A DNA stretch of 64,000 nucleotides, taken from assembly GCA_022843955.1 (NCBI GenBank), contig JALHMQ010000019.1, forward strand, positions 30,716 to 94,715. The letters run 5' to 3'. The position numbers and the translations under genes are program-made. The notes beneath the pieces are model-generated. The model worked only from the letters and a program-made list of their open reading frames with translations, had not been told where the DNA came from and made no database searches. Source of the DNA: Burkholderiaceae bacterium (GTDB lineage: Bacteria > Pseudomonadota > Gammaproteobacteria > Burkholderiales > Burkholderiaceae_F). Positions 47,174 to 55,677 of this stretch are shown piece after piece (within the stretch, counting starts at the first letter, position 1; the number at the start of each line of letters is the position of its first letter).

Positions 47174-47988
47174 ACATGACGTCACACGCGCCGCGCTTCG
47201 GTCTTTTTATCGTCGGCGACGAGATCTTGTCCGGCAAGCGGGAGGACAAGCACTTCGTCAAGGTGATCTCGCTGCTGGCAGCACGTGGCTTGAGGCTGTC
47301 CTGGGCGCAGTACCTGCCTGACGAGCGCGACACGATCACGCACGCGCTGCGCCGGACGCTCGACTCGGATGAGGTGGTGTTCAGCTGCGGCGGGATCGGG
47401 TCAACGCCGGATGACCACACGCGGCAGGCGGCGGCGGCCGCGCTCGGCGTGCCCTTGGTGCTGCATCCGCAAGCCGAGCAACTCATCACGCAGCGCTGCA
47501 TCGATATGGCAGCGGAAGGCCGTGGCTCGGCCGACATGACGACCCGCGAGAATCGCCAGCGGTTGCAGATGGGCGCGTTTCCGCAGGGCGCGATGATCAT
47601 TCCCAATCCGTTCAACCGCATCCCGGGGTTCGGCATTCGACGGCACTGGTTCATGCCCGGGTTTCCGGTGATGGCGTGGCCGATGATCGAATGGGTGCTG
47701 GACACGCACTACGCCGCCTGCTTCAACCTCGCGCCGCAGGCCGAGCGGTCCATGCTGGTATTCGAGACCGCCGAGTCGCTGATCGTGCCGCTGATGGAGG
47801 CCGTGGAGGCGAAGTTCAGCGCGGTCAAGGCGTTTTCGCTGCCGTCGGTGGGCGACGGTCGAGACGGCCGGCCGGCGCGGCGGCACATCGAACTTGGCGT
47901 GAAGGGGCCGGTCGAGCTGGTTGACGGCGCGTTCGCCATCATTGAAGAGGGTGTGCGTGCGCTGGCGGTGGAGTCGCAGCGGATCTGA
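47170..47988 (+). CDS. MoCF/CinA-N-domain protein
   Basis: A 272-residue protein with a molybdopterin-binding (MoCF) domain at the N-terminus: RFGLFIVGDEILSGKREDKH and EVVFSCGGIGSTPDDHTRQA. Such domains occur in MoaB/MogA and in CinA. The C-terminal CinA nicotinamide deamidase domain is absent, so it is the short form, whose role is not established. Start ATG 47170 overlaps the upstream stop. The middle carries AMIIPNPFNRIPGFGIRRHW, typical of the family. Confidence 0.87.
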   Translation: MNMTSHAPRFGLFIVGDEILSGKREDKHFVKVISLLAARGLRLSWAQYLPDERDTITHALRRTLDSDEVVFSCGGIGSTPDDHTRQAAAAALGVPLVLHPQAEQLITQRCIDMAAEGRGSADMTTRENRQRLQMGAFPQGAMIIPNPFNRIPGFGIRRHWFMPGFPVMAWPMIEWVLDTHYAACFNLAPQAERSMLVFETAESLIVPLMEAVEAKFSAVKAFSLPSVGDGRDGRPARRHIELGVKGPVELVDGAFAIIEEGVRALAVESQRI

Positions 47989-47990
47989 CC

Positions 47991-48020
47991 CACAAAAATA
48001 GAGCCCGTCAAGCGCCGGGC
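47991..48020 (-). terminator. candidate terminator, minus strand
   Basis: Minus strand: GCCCG (48020-48016), a loop of eight, CGGGC (48007-48003), then TCTATTTTTGTG. It lies beyond the phasin gene in its reading direction and could end that transcript about 245 bases after the stop, or stop antisense reading into the MoCF gene. Confidence 0.55.
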
Positions 48021-48213
48021 CCTGGAAAGCACCACCTAGGAGGAGACAGAAGGGGTCCGGGTGTGACCGGACACATGGTGCCAAGGAGACAATCAATTCA
48101 GGTCAACGTCACCTTACGTTGAACCCAATCATTCGTCGCTCGAATCTTCACGGTGAGACAAGTAGGTCGATCTGACGCAGCGCAAATGCCTGCCTCTTGG
48201 ACGACTCGACCCT

Positions 48214-48240
48214 CGGATGACGCGCGATACGCGTCATCCG
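48214..48240. terminator. hairpin after the phasin gene
   Basis: A perfect 11-bp inverted repeat, CGGATGACGCG and its complement, with loop CGATA, 25 bases past the phasin stop. No T-run follows, so it may stabilise the mRNA 3' end rather than terminate alone. Confidence 0.5.
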
Positions 48241-48265
48241 GCGGGGACTAGCGAGCCGCAGAAAC

Positions 48266-48835
48266 TTAGGCGGCTTTCTTGCCCTTGACCTTGACGGCGT
48301 CATTGGCAGCAGCGGCGGCTTTCATCGTGGCCGACGTGGCGGCGGCAACGTTGCTTTCGACCATGTCGACGGCCTGCTTGCTGGCCTTGCTGAACGTGTC
48401 ATAGGCGGTGTTGGCTGCGGCCACGGCGCTCTTGAGCATCGAGACGGCCGGCTCCGAACCTTGCGGCGCGTTCTTGGCAGCGAAGTCGACCATGTCGGTG
48501 ACCTTCTTGTTGCCGTCGGCGATCTGGGTCTCGACGATGCGCGACACTTCCGCGCCGGCGCCGCTGGCGATGCCGTACACGGTGCGGCTGTAGCTGACCA
48601 TCTTCTCGACAGCAGGCTGAGCCAGGCCGCCGGTCATGGCGAGCAGTTCCTGCACGTCACGGGCGCCCATCAGCGCGGTGGCGCGCTCGGCGGATTCTTC
48701 CATCGTGGCCTTGGCGGCTGCGAGGTTCAGGTCGACCAGCTTCTCAGTGGCATCGAACATCGTGTGCGACAGCGCGAACAGGGCGTCGAGCTGGGTTTTG
48801 TTGAGTTCGGCGAACTGGGCGGGGGTGGTGATCAT
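48266..48835 (-). CDS. phaP: phasin (PhaP-type, polyhydroxyalkanoate granule)
   Basis: A 189-residue phasin. AGGAG lies seven bases before the ATG at 48835 (MITTPAQFAELNKTQLDALF). The helical core shows FALSHTMFDATEKLVDLNLA, followed by ALMGARDVQELLAMTGGLAQPAV. The C-terminus is Ala/Lys-rich, ending KVKGKKAA. Phasins coat polyhydroxyalkanoate granules and control their size, so the organism probably stores PHB. The gene stands alone. A longer open frame upstream to 49405 is not part of it. Confidence 0.93.
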   Translation of the reverse strand: MITTPAQFAELNKTQLDALFALSHTMFDATEKLVDLNLAAAKATMEESAERATALMGARDVQELLAMTGGLAQPAVEKMVSYSRTVYGIASGAGAEVSRIVETQIADGNKKVTDMVDFAAKNAPQGSEPAVSMLKSAVAAANTAYDTFSKASKQAVDMVESNVAAATSATMKAAAAANDAVKVKGKKAA

Positions 48836-49125
48836 GGTGAGGCTCCTCATTGGTTTTGCAGTTGGAAAGAAAGAGTCGGGATTCGGACGACTCGCGTTTG
48901 TTGCAACGCACCAAACGAATTCTACGAAGCAGAATCTGGCTGTCAAGAACTTTTTGCTGCGTCGCAGCAGTACGTAGGCAACTTCCGGGCAAAGTGGTTG
49001 GACCTGGGGTCTAAGGCCCGTCCAGGTCGGCTCGCGCCGCACTTCCAGGCTGGGGGCAGGGTGCCGGCCGGCGTGTGGTGAGGGACGGCCGGCCAAGGCA
49101 CCTACACTGCTCGCGGAGGTTTCAC

Positions 49126-50058
49126 TTGCGCGCCCATTACAGCGATCACTTCGTCCTGCCCCTACCGCCGGATCACCGGTTCCCGATGTCCAAGTACGCG
49201 GCCCTGCGTGAACGGGTCGCCGCATTGCCGAACGTGCAACTGGTTGAGGCGGCCGCCGCGACCGATGGCGAACTGGCATTGGCGCATGACCCTGACTACA
49301 TCGAACGGGTCGTCCTCGGCCGCCTGACAATGGCCGAGCAGCGGACCATCGGCTTTCCTTGGTCGCCGCAAATGGTCGAGCGGTCGCGACGGTCCACCGG
49401 GGCAACGATCGCGGCCTGCCGGGCGGCGCTTCGAGATGGGGTGGCCGTCAACCTGGCCGGCGGCACCCATCACGCGCATCGCGATCGCGGGCAGGGCTAT
49501 TGCGTTTTCAACGACGCCGCGGTCGCTGCCCGCCTCGTGCAGGCCGAAGCGGGTCGCCGTGCGCAGGGCCCGCTGCAGGTTGCCATCGTCGACCTCGATG
49601 TGCACCAGGGCAACGGCACGGCGTCGATCCTTGCCGATGACCGGACCGTGTTCACCCTGTCGCTGCACGGTGCCTCCAACTTTCCGTTTCGCAAGGAGAC
49701 CAGCGATCTGGATGTCGCGTTGCCCGACGGCACCGGCGACGACGCCTACCTTGCTGCGCTCGACGCTGCGCTGCGCGAACTGCGGGAGCGATTCGAGCCG
49801 CACTTGCTGATCTACGTCGCTGGGGCAGATGCGCACGAAGGCGATCGACTCGGCAAGCTGCACCTGACGACCGCCGGCATGCGAACCCGCGACGAGCGCG
49901 TCTTCGCATTCGCCGTGGAACTCGGTGTCCCGATCGCCGTCACGATGGCGGGTGGCTATGGGCGCGACATCGCGACCACGGTGGCAGTCCACTTGAACAC
50001 GGTGCAGGCCGCCCTGGCGTTGTGGCACGGCCGGTCGCAAGCGGTCAACGCGGCATGA
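49126..50058 (+). CDS. histone-deacetylase-family amidohydrolase
   Basis: About 310 residues. TTG at 49126 is the likely start, since GGAGG lies six bases before it and LRAHYSDHFVLPLPPDHRFP is the family's opening. The zinc and catalytic residues are visible: GGTHHAHRDRGQGYCVFND with the His pair, IVDLDVHQGNGTASI with Asp and His, and VAGADAHEGDRLGKL with the third Asp. Bacterial members remove acetyl groups from small amines or proteins, for example acetylpolyamines or acetoin-related targets. Its stop overlaps the EamA gene by four bases. Confidence 0.9.
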   Translation: MRAHYSDHFVLPLPPDHRFPMSKYAALRERVAALPNVQLVEAAAATDGELALAHDPDYIERVVLGRLTMAEQRTIGFPWSPQMVERSRRSTGATIAACRAALRDGVAVNLAGGTHHAHRDRGQGYCVFNDAAVAARLVQAEAGRRAQGPLQVAIVDLDVHQGNGTASILADDRTVFTLSLHGASNFPFRKETSDLDVALPDGTGDDAYLAALDAALRELRERFEPHLLIYVAGADAHEGDRLGKLHLTTAGMRTRDERVFAFAVELGVPIAVTMAGGYGRDIATTVAVHLNTVQAALALWHGRSQAVNAA

Positions 50059-50957
50059 CCGCGCCTCCCGAGGGACGCGCGCGCTGGGTGCGCTATGCGC
50101 CCGCGCTGTTCATCGTCATCTGGGCGAGCGGCTATGTGGCCGCCAAGGCCGCTGCGCCGTATGCCGAGCCATTGAGCTTCCTGGTCCTGCGCTATGTCGG
50201 TGTGATCGTCCTGATGACGGCGCTGGCGCTGGTGTTTCGGGCGCGCTGGCCGGCCAGCCGGGCCGAGGTGCTGCATCTGGCGGTCGCCGGGATCGGCATC
50301 CAGGCGATTTATCTGGGGGGCGTCTGGGTCGCCGTGCAGCAGGGCATGCCGGCAGGGATGGCGGCCCTGATCGTCAATCTGCAGCCGGTCCTGACCGCCG
50401 TCGCCGGCCCCCTGCTCGGCGAGCGTGTGCGGGCGATCCAGTGGCTGGGGCTGGCGTTGGGCCTGGCCGGCGTGGTGCTGGTGGTGTCGAACAAACTGGG
50501 TGGCCCGCAGGTCGGCTGGGGACCGGTGGCCCTGACGTTGTTGTCATTGCTGGCCATCACTGCTGCCACGCTGTACCAGAAGCGGTTCACTCCCCACTTT
50601 GACCTGCGCACCGGTCAGGTGGTGCAGTTCGCCGCGAGTGTTCTGGTGACGCTGCCGTTCGTGCTGGTGTTTGAGTCGTTTCGCATCGAGTGGAACGCGC
50701 AGGTGGTCGCGGCCATGCTGTGGTCGGTGTTCGTGCTCACCGGCGGCGGCATCTCGCTGCTGTTCATGATGATCCGCCACGGCGAGGCAACGCGCGTGAC
50801 GAGCTACATGTACCTCGTCCCGGCGGTGACCGCGCTGATGGCCTGGGCGATGTTCGACGAACGGCTTGGCATCATGGCGATCGTCGGCATGCTTGTTACG
50901 ATCTCGGGCGTAGCACTGGTCGTCCGTCAACCGGCGGTCGTACGTCGGTCGCGCTGA
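50055..50957 (+). CDS. EamA-family (DMT) transporter
   Basis: A 300-residue drug/metabolite transporter with two EamA repeats and about ten helices: YAPALFIVIWASGYVAAKAA opens the first, and WGPVALTLLSLLAITAATLY the second. The start at 50055 (MTAPPEGRARW) overlaps the deacetylase stop, implying coupling. The substrate is unknown; export of a metabolite related to the deacetylase reaction is only a guess. Confidence 0.92.
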   Translation: MTAPPEGRARWVRYAPALFIVIWASGYVAAKAAAPYAEPLSFLVLRYVGVIVLMTALALVFRARWPASRAEVLHLAVAGIGIQAIYLGGVWVAVQQGMPAGMAALIVNLQPVLTAVAGPLLGERVRAIQWLGLALGLAGVVLVVSNKLGGPQVGWGPVALTLLSLLAITAATLYQKRFTPHFDLRTGQVVQFAASVLVTLPFVLVFESFRIEWNAQVVAAMLWSVFVLTGGGISLLFMMIRHGEATRVTSYMYLVPAVTALMAWAMFDERLGIMAIVGMLVTISGVALVVRQPAVVRRSR

Positions 50958-50996
50958 CGGCCCGGCCGACTGTTTCAAGCATCAAGGAGAACCCCG

Positions 50997-51440
50997 TTGA
51001 CCGGCCGCGCCCAGCCCGATGCCCGATCGAGCTACCGGCACTTCCTTCCGATTCAGACCCGCTGGGCCGACAACGATGTGTATGGGCACGTCAACAACGT
51101 CGTCTACTACAGCTGGTTCGACACGGTGGTCAACGAGTACCTGATCCGCAGCGGGGCGCTGGATATCGAGCGCAGCGAAGTGGTGGGGCTGGTGGTTGAA
51201 ACACGCTGCAGCTACTTCAACGAACTGGCGTTTCCGCAGGCGATCGACGCCGGGTTGCGCGTCGCTAGCATCGGCAGCTCCAGTGTCCGCTACGAGATCG
51301 GTCTATTCGCCACCGGCGCCGACCTTGCCAGTGCGCAAGGCCATTTCATCCACGTCTACGTCGACCGACGCTCGCGCAAGCCGGCTGCGCTGTCTGCGCC
51401 GCTGCGCGACGCCCTGCAAAGGATCCACGCATGCCCCTGA
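50997..51440 (+). CDS. 4HBT-type acyl-CoA thioesterase
   Basis: A 147-residue hot-dog-fold thioesterase. It starts at TTG 50997, eight bases after AAGGAG. The catalytic signature is QTRWADNDVYGHVNNVVYYS with the conserved Asp, followed by FNELAFPQAIDAGLRVASIG. It hydrolyses acyl-CoA thioesters. It overlaps the nitroreductase gene by ten bases, so the two are co-translated. The acyl substrate is unknown. Confidence 0.92.
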   Translation: MTGRAQPDARSSYRHFLPIQTRWADNDVYGHVNNVVYYSWFDTVVNEYLIRSGALDIERSEVVGLVVETRCSYFNELAFPQAIDAGLRVASIGSSSVRYEIGLFATGADLASAQGHFIHVYVDRRSRKPAALSAPLRDALQRIHACP

Positions 51441-52144
51441 GCGACCGCAGTCCCGCCGGACCCGCCGCGATCGTTGACCACGCCATCACGTCCCGGCGAT
51501 CGATCCGCGCCTTCCTGCCTACGCCGGTGCCGCGCGATGTGATCGCGGAGATCCTGAGCCTTGCCGCGCGGGCACCGTCGGGCACCAATACTCAGCCGTG
51601 GAAGGTGACGGTGCTGACCGGAGAAGCACGCCAGCGCCTGTCCGACGCTGTCACTGCGGCCTACGATGACCCGGAGCAGCGGCAGTTGCACACCGAGGAG
51701 TACGCCTACTACCCGACGCGCTGGGTCGAGCCGTACCTGGGCCGTCGCCGCAAGATTGGCTGGGACCTGTACGGCCTGCTCGGCATCGGTCGCGACGACA
51801 AGGCGCGGATGCACGCGCAACATGGACGAAACTACAAGTTCTTCGATGCGCCCATCGGCCTGATCTTCACGATCGATCGCATCATGGAGCAGGGCAGCTG
51901 GCTCGACTACGGCATGTTCCTCCAGAACATCATGATCGCGGCGCGTGCCCGCGGACTCGATACCTGCCCGCAGGCCGCCTTCACCCAGTTCCATCGTGTC
52001 ATTCGCGCTCAGCTCGCTCTGCCCGACAACGAGATGGTGGTTTGCGGCATGTCGCTCGGCCATGCGGACCTGAGCAAGGTGGAGAACGGGCTGGAGACCG
52101 CACGCGAACCCGTGGCCGGTTTTGCGCGCTTCCTCGATCAATGA
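51431..52144 (+). CDS. nitroreductase-family FMN oxidoreductase
   Basis: A 237-residue flavoprotein. The N-terminal FMN motif is ITSRRSIRAFLPTPVPRDVI and LAARAPSGTNTQPWKVTVLT; the C-terminal part has IMIAARARGLDTCPQAAFTQ and a VVCGMSLGHAD segment. These enzymes reduce nitro groups or other acceptors with NAD(P)H. It overlaps the thioesterase and precedes the dehydrogenase by a few bases, so these three genes probably form one operon with the two upstream. Confidence 0.92.
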   Translation: MPLSDRSPAGPAAIVDHAITSRRSIRAFLPTPVPRDVIAEILSLAARAPSGTNTQPWKVTVLTGEARQRLSDAVTAAYDDPEQRQLHTEEYAYYPTRWVEPYLGRRRKIGWDLYGLLGIGRDDKARMHAQHGRNYKFFDAPIGLIFTIDRIMEQGSWLDYGMFLQNIMIAARARGLDTCPQAAFTQFHRVIRAQLALPDNEMVVCGMSLGHADLSKVENGLETAREPVAGFARFLDQ

Positions 52145-52168
52145 AGATGAATGAAGAAAGCAGCTGAC

Positions 52169-53266
52169 ATGTCGACCCACAGGATCGCGGTGATCGCCGG
52201 CGACGGCATCGGCAAGGAAGTCATGCCCGAGGGTGTACGGGCGCTGGAGGCGGCCGCCCGCCGCTTCAGCATCGACCTGCACTTCGATCACTTCGAGTTC
52301 GCCAGTTGTGACTACTACGCCCGGCATGGCGAAATGATGCCGGCCGACTGGAAGGACCGGATCGGTAGCCATGACGCCATCTTCTTCGGTGCCGTGGGTT
52401 GGCCTGCCACCGTGCCCGACCACGTGTCACTGTGGGGATCGCTGCTGAAGTTCCGTCGCGAGTTTGATCAGTACATCAACCTGCGTCCGTGCAAGCTGAT
52501 GCCCGGTGTGCGCTCGCCACTGGTCAACCGGCAAGGCCAGCCGCGGCAGGCAGGCGAGATCGACTTCTTCGTGGTGCGCGAGAACACCGAAGGCGAGTAC
52601 TCGTCCGTAGGTGGCCGCATGTTCGAAGGTACGGAGCGCGAGATCGTGCTGCAGGAGACGGTGATGACGCGGGTCGGCGTCGATCGCGTGCTCAAGTTCG
52701 CCTTCGAGCTGGCTCAGAAACGGCCGCGCCGCCACCTGACCTCGGCGACCAAGAGCAACGGCATCGCCATCACCATGCCGTACTGGGATGAACGCGTCGA
52801 AGCCATGGCCGCCCACTTTCCTGACGTGCAGGTCGACAAGTTCCATATCGACATCCTGACCGCCCACTTCGTGCAGCGGCCGGAGTTCTTCGATGTCGTG
52901 GTGGCCTCCAACCTGTTCGGCGACATCCTGTCGGACCTGGGGCCCGCGTGCACCGGCACGATCGGGATCGCGCCTTCGGCCAACATCAATCCGCAGCGGC
53001 TGTGGCCGTCCTTGTTCGAGCCGGTTCATGGTTCGGCGCCCGATATCGCCGGGAAGGGGCTGGCAAATCCCATCGGCCAGATCTGGTCTGGGGCGCTCAT
53101 GCTCGATCACCTGGGTCATGCCGAGGCGGCAGCTGCGGTCATGATGGCAATCGAGTCGGTGTTAGCAGCTGGCGCAGGACACGCGCCGCTGACGCGTGAC
53201 CTAGGGGGCACGGCAAGCACGTTCGAGCTCGGTCAAGCGATTGCCGCGGCGATCGCGGCCCACTGA
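52169..53266 (+). CDS. tartrate/D-malate dehydrogenase (TtuC/DmlA type)
   Basis: About 365 residues of the beta-decarboxylating dehydrogenase family. MSTHRIAVIAGDGIGKEVMP opens it; FFVVRENTEGEYSSVGGRMF, ATKSNGIAITMPYWDERVEA and DILTAHFVQRPEFFDVVVAS follow, with the ANLFGDILSDLG-like and FEPVHGSAPDIAGKGLANPI blocks conserved. The RENTEGEYSSVGGR pattern is that of tartrate dehydrogenase/D-malate dehydrogenase rather than LeuB. It uses NAD and Mn2+/Mg2+. ATG 52169 is preferred; ATG 52151 adds six residues. Confidence 0.88.
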   Translation: MSTHRIAVIAGDGIGKEVMPEGVRALEAAARRFSIDLHFDHFEFASCDYYARHGEMMPADWKDRIGSHDAIFFGAVGWPATVPDHVSLWGSLLKFRREFDQYINLRPCKLMPGVRSPLVNRQGQPRQAGEIDFFVVRENTEGEYSSVGGRMFEGTEREIVLQETVMTRVGVDRVLKFAFELAQKRPRRHLTSATKSNGIAITMPYWDERVEAMAAHFPDVQVDKFHIDILTAHFVQRPEFFDVVVASNLFGDILSDLGPACTGTIGIAPSANINPQRLWPSLFEPVHGSAPDIAGKGLANPIGQIWSGALMLDHLGHAEAAAAVMMAIESVLAAGAGHAPLTRDLGGTASTFELGQAIAAAIAAH

Positions 53267-53589
53267 GCCAGGTCGACCTGAGGGATGAGGGACGCATCCC
53301 ACCTCTGGTGTAGGCGCAGACCGAAGTTTGCGCATTCAGGCTCACAAATACCTTTACCGTCTCGTGAAGCTCAGTAGAATCATGCGCTTGCGCTGCAATG
53401 TTCAACTGTTGGTCGAATGCATGCAACGCTCTGATCCGCGACTGCGTAGTGAACGCCAGGAAAGCTGGTGCGTAAGCTGATTGATCAACCGAACGAACGC
53501 GTGTGAACCGACGATAGTCGGTGCATAGGTGAGACCTGACAGGCAAGCGCGAGCGGTTCAACGGAAACGCTCGCCGAGGGGGAAGAGAC
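53267..53589. other. intergenic region, no clear feature
   Basis: About 323 bases between the dehydrogenase and the endopeptidase gene. No gene on either strand is convincing. There is no clear hairpin with T-run. It presumably holds the endopeptidase promoter, but I cannot pick one with confidence. Confidence 0.4.
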
Positions 53590-54660
53590 TTGATCCGAGC
53601 ATGCGGGGTGGCTCTGGCGTTGGCGGCGGCGGTCGCGACAGGCGTGGTCGACGCGCAGACGCGACGAACTGAACCAGCCACTGCGCAGCCACGCACCGCT
53701 GCCAACCCCGTCGCCAAGACGTCCGCGTCAAACCGCGCTGCTGCGGCAAAGAAATCGGTCCGCACCAGCACGGCCAAAAGCACTGTCAAAAAGCAGCGGC
53801 GCTCTGTGGTCCGGCGTCCGCTCCGTCCCAGCGAGGGGCAGATCGCCGGCCTGCACCGGGTCGCCGACCCGCTGGAACTGCGCTCCTCGGTCGCCTATGT
53901 CGTTGACCAGGACACGGACGAGATCCTGTTCGAAAAGAACCCCGAGGCCATCCTGCCGATCGCGTCGATCACCAAGCTGATGACAGCGCTGGTCACAGTC
54001 GAGGCCGGGCTGCCGCTCGATGAGCAACTGGTTGTTACGCGCAGCGATCGCACCATCGACCGCGTTCGTTCGCGCTTGGTGCCCGGCGTGAAGATGACCC
54101 GCGGCCAGGCACTGCAACTGGCCTTGATGTCCTCGGAGAACCACGCGGCGCAGATGCTCGGGCGTACCTACCCAGGCGGTGTGTCGAGCTTCGTTGAGGC
54201 GATGAACGCCAAGGCGCAGCTACTCGGGATGCATGACTCGCGCTTCGCCGACCCGACCGGGCTGTCGGCGCAGAACCGATCCAGTCCGTCCGATCTGGTG
54301 CGGCTGGTCAAGGCCGCCTACGAGCACGATGTGATTCGTGACTACTCCGTCGATACGGAGCTGGCGCTGTCCGTAGGCAAAAGGGTAGTGCGCTATGGAA
54401 GTACCAACCGTCTGATCAGCAACCCCGATTGGGACATCGGCTTGCAGAAGACGGGCTTCATCAGTGCTGCGGGCCGCTGCATGGTGATTTCGGCGGTGGT
54501 CGACGGGCAGCGCGTGGTCATGGTGCTGCTCGATTCGGTGGGCAAGTACTCCCGCATTGGTGATGCACAGCGGATTCGGGACTGGTTGGTCGCCAGGGCG
54601 GCGACTCAGTCCAAACCCACCATCCCGGTACTCGCCGCAGACGTCGCCCCTCAGCTTTAG
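53590..54660 (+). CDS. pbpG: D-alanyl-D-alanine endopeptidase (PBP7-like)
   Basis: A 356-residue serine peptidase of the S11 family, exported by a signal peptide (ALALAAAVATGVVDAQ). A basic, Ala/Ser/Thr-rich stretch of about 70 residues precedes the catalytic domain. Active-site motifs are the SxxK in ILPIASITKLMTAL, SEN in MSSENHAAQM, and KTG in GLQKTGFISAAGR. PBP7-type enzymes cut peptidoglycan cross-links in the periplasm. The start is TTG at 53590. The long Lys/Arg/Ala linker is longer than in E. coli. Confidence 0.92.
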   Translation: MIRACGVALALAAAVATGVVDAQTRRTEPATAQPRTAANPVAKTSASNRAAAAKKSVRTSTAKSTVKKQRRSVVRRPLRPSEGQIAGLHRVADPLELRSSVAYVVDQDTDEILFEKNPEAILPIASITKLMTALVTVEAGLPLDEQLVVTRSDRTIDRVRSRLVPGVKMTRGQALQLALMSSENHAAQMLGRTYPGGVSSFVEAMNAKAQLLGMHDSRFADPTGLSAQNRSSPSDLVRLVKAAYEHDVIRDYSVDTELALSVGKRVVRYGSTNRLISNPDWDIGLQKTGFISAAGRCMVISAVVDGQRVVMVLLDSVGKYSRIGDAQRIRDWLVARAATQSKPTIPVLAADVAPQL

Positions 54661-54710
54661 CCTCGCGTGTCCGCGCTGGGCACGTCGCTGAAGACCAACC
54701 AAAAGTCCGC

Positions 54711-55523
54711 CTAGGCCACCATGGCGCCGCCGTCGGCACCGTGTCCCAAGCGGGCTGAAATGCGGCCGGCGGTGTTCAGCAGATCCTCGATCCAGTCGTC
54801 CTGCATGCGCTCCGCAGGAGCGGAGACCGACAGCCCTGCGACGAGCCGACCGGAATCATCGCGAATACCCGCAGCGATGCAGCGCACGCCCAGTTCCAGC
54901 TCTTCGTTGTCGCGCGCAAAGCCGCGCGCGCGCACCATCGACAACTCTCGCTCCAGCTTCGGCAGATCGGTGATGCTGTTGCGAGTGTGGCCGGACAGTC
55001 CTGTGCGGGTTGCGTAATTGCGCACGAGCCGGGGATCGTCGTGCGCGAGGAATAGCTTGCCGCTGGAGGTGAGGTGCAGCGCGGCGCGCCCGCCGATCGC
55101 GCGCACCACCTGCATGCCGGATCGCTCGCTGTAGGAGCGCTCGACGTACACGATCTCGTCGCCCTGTCGCACCGACAGGTTGACGGTCTGACCGGTCTTG
55201 CGATGTAACTCCCGCATCGGCTCCAGTGCGGCTTCACGTACCGACAGCCGTGCTTTCACGAGATTGCCGAGCTCAAGCAGGCGCATGCCGAGGCGGTAAG
55301 TACCTGCCTGCTCGCCGCGATCGACAAATCGCCCGACCACCATGTCATTTAAGATGCGATGCGCCGTCGACGGGTGAAGACTGGTCGTCAGGGACAGTTC
55401 CTTGAGACTGACTGGATCCGCGTGGGCAGCGAGCGCATCAAGCAGCTTCATCATGCGTTCGATGACCTGAATGGCCGTCTTGTCGCGGCTGGCGGCGGGC
55501 TCTGCAACCGATTTTTCATTCAT
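54711..55523 (-). CDS. IclR-family transcriptional regulator
   Basis: A 270-residue regulator. The winged helix-turn-helix is at about residues 20-80 (VIERMMKLLDALAAHADPVS; LHPSTAHRILNDMVVGRFVD). The C-terminal effector domain has LRELHRKTGQTVNLSVRQGD and the family's VRCIAAGIRDDSGRLVAGLS. It is divergent from lutAB with about 154 bases between starts, so it likely controls them. It converges with the endopeptidase gene. The effector is unknown; a lactate-type hydroxyacid would fit. Confidence 0.92.
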   Translation of the reverse strand: MNEKSVAEPAASRDKTAIQVIERMMKLLDALAAHADPVSLKELSLTTSLHPSTAHRILNDMVVGRFVDRGEQAGTYRLGMRLLELGNLVKARLSVREAALEPMRELHRKTGQTVNLSVRQGDEIVYVERSYSERSGMQVVRAIGGRAALHLTSSGKLFLAHDDPRLVRNYATRTGLSGHTRNSITDLPKLERELSMVRARGFARDNEELELGVRCIAAGIRDDSGRLVAGLSVSAPAERMQDDWIEDLLNTAGRISARLGHGADGGAMVA

Positions 55524-55635
55524 GGTGCGGCGCGCAAAGTTGAGCTGGCAGGTTTTATATCACGGCATGAGAAGCGCCGTCGAGCAAGCAGATCAGAGGC
55601 ATACCGCGGGTAGCGTTGTCATCTGCATATCGCTT

Positions 55636-55653
55636 TGCGCCTGATGCGGCGCA
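55636..55653. promoter_or_regulatory. candidate operator between iclR-type gene and lutA
   Basis: An inverted repeat TGCGCC-N6-GGCGCA lies 24 bases before lutA and 112 bases from the regulator start. Flanking TT and AA extend the symmetry loosely. It could be the regulator's site, or overlap the lutA promoter; no other support. Confidence 0.3.
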
Positions 55654-55677
55654 GCAAACTGAAGGGCAGAAAATCTC

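Noticed and set aside
48836..49405. N-terminal extension of the phasin frame
   Set aside because: AGGAG and ATG at 48835 mark the true start. The extension is Arg-rich and overlaps the divergent deacetylase gene.
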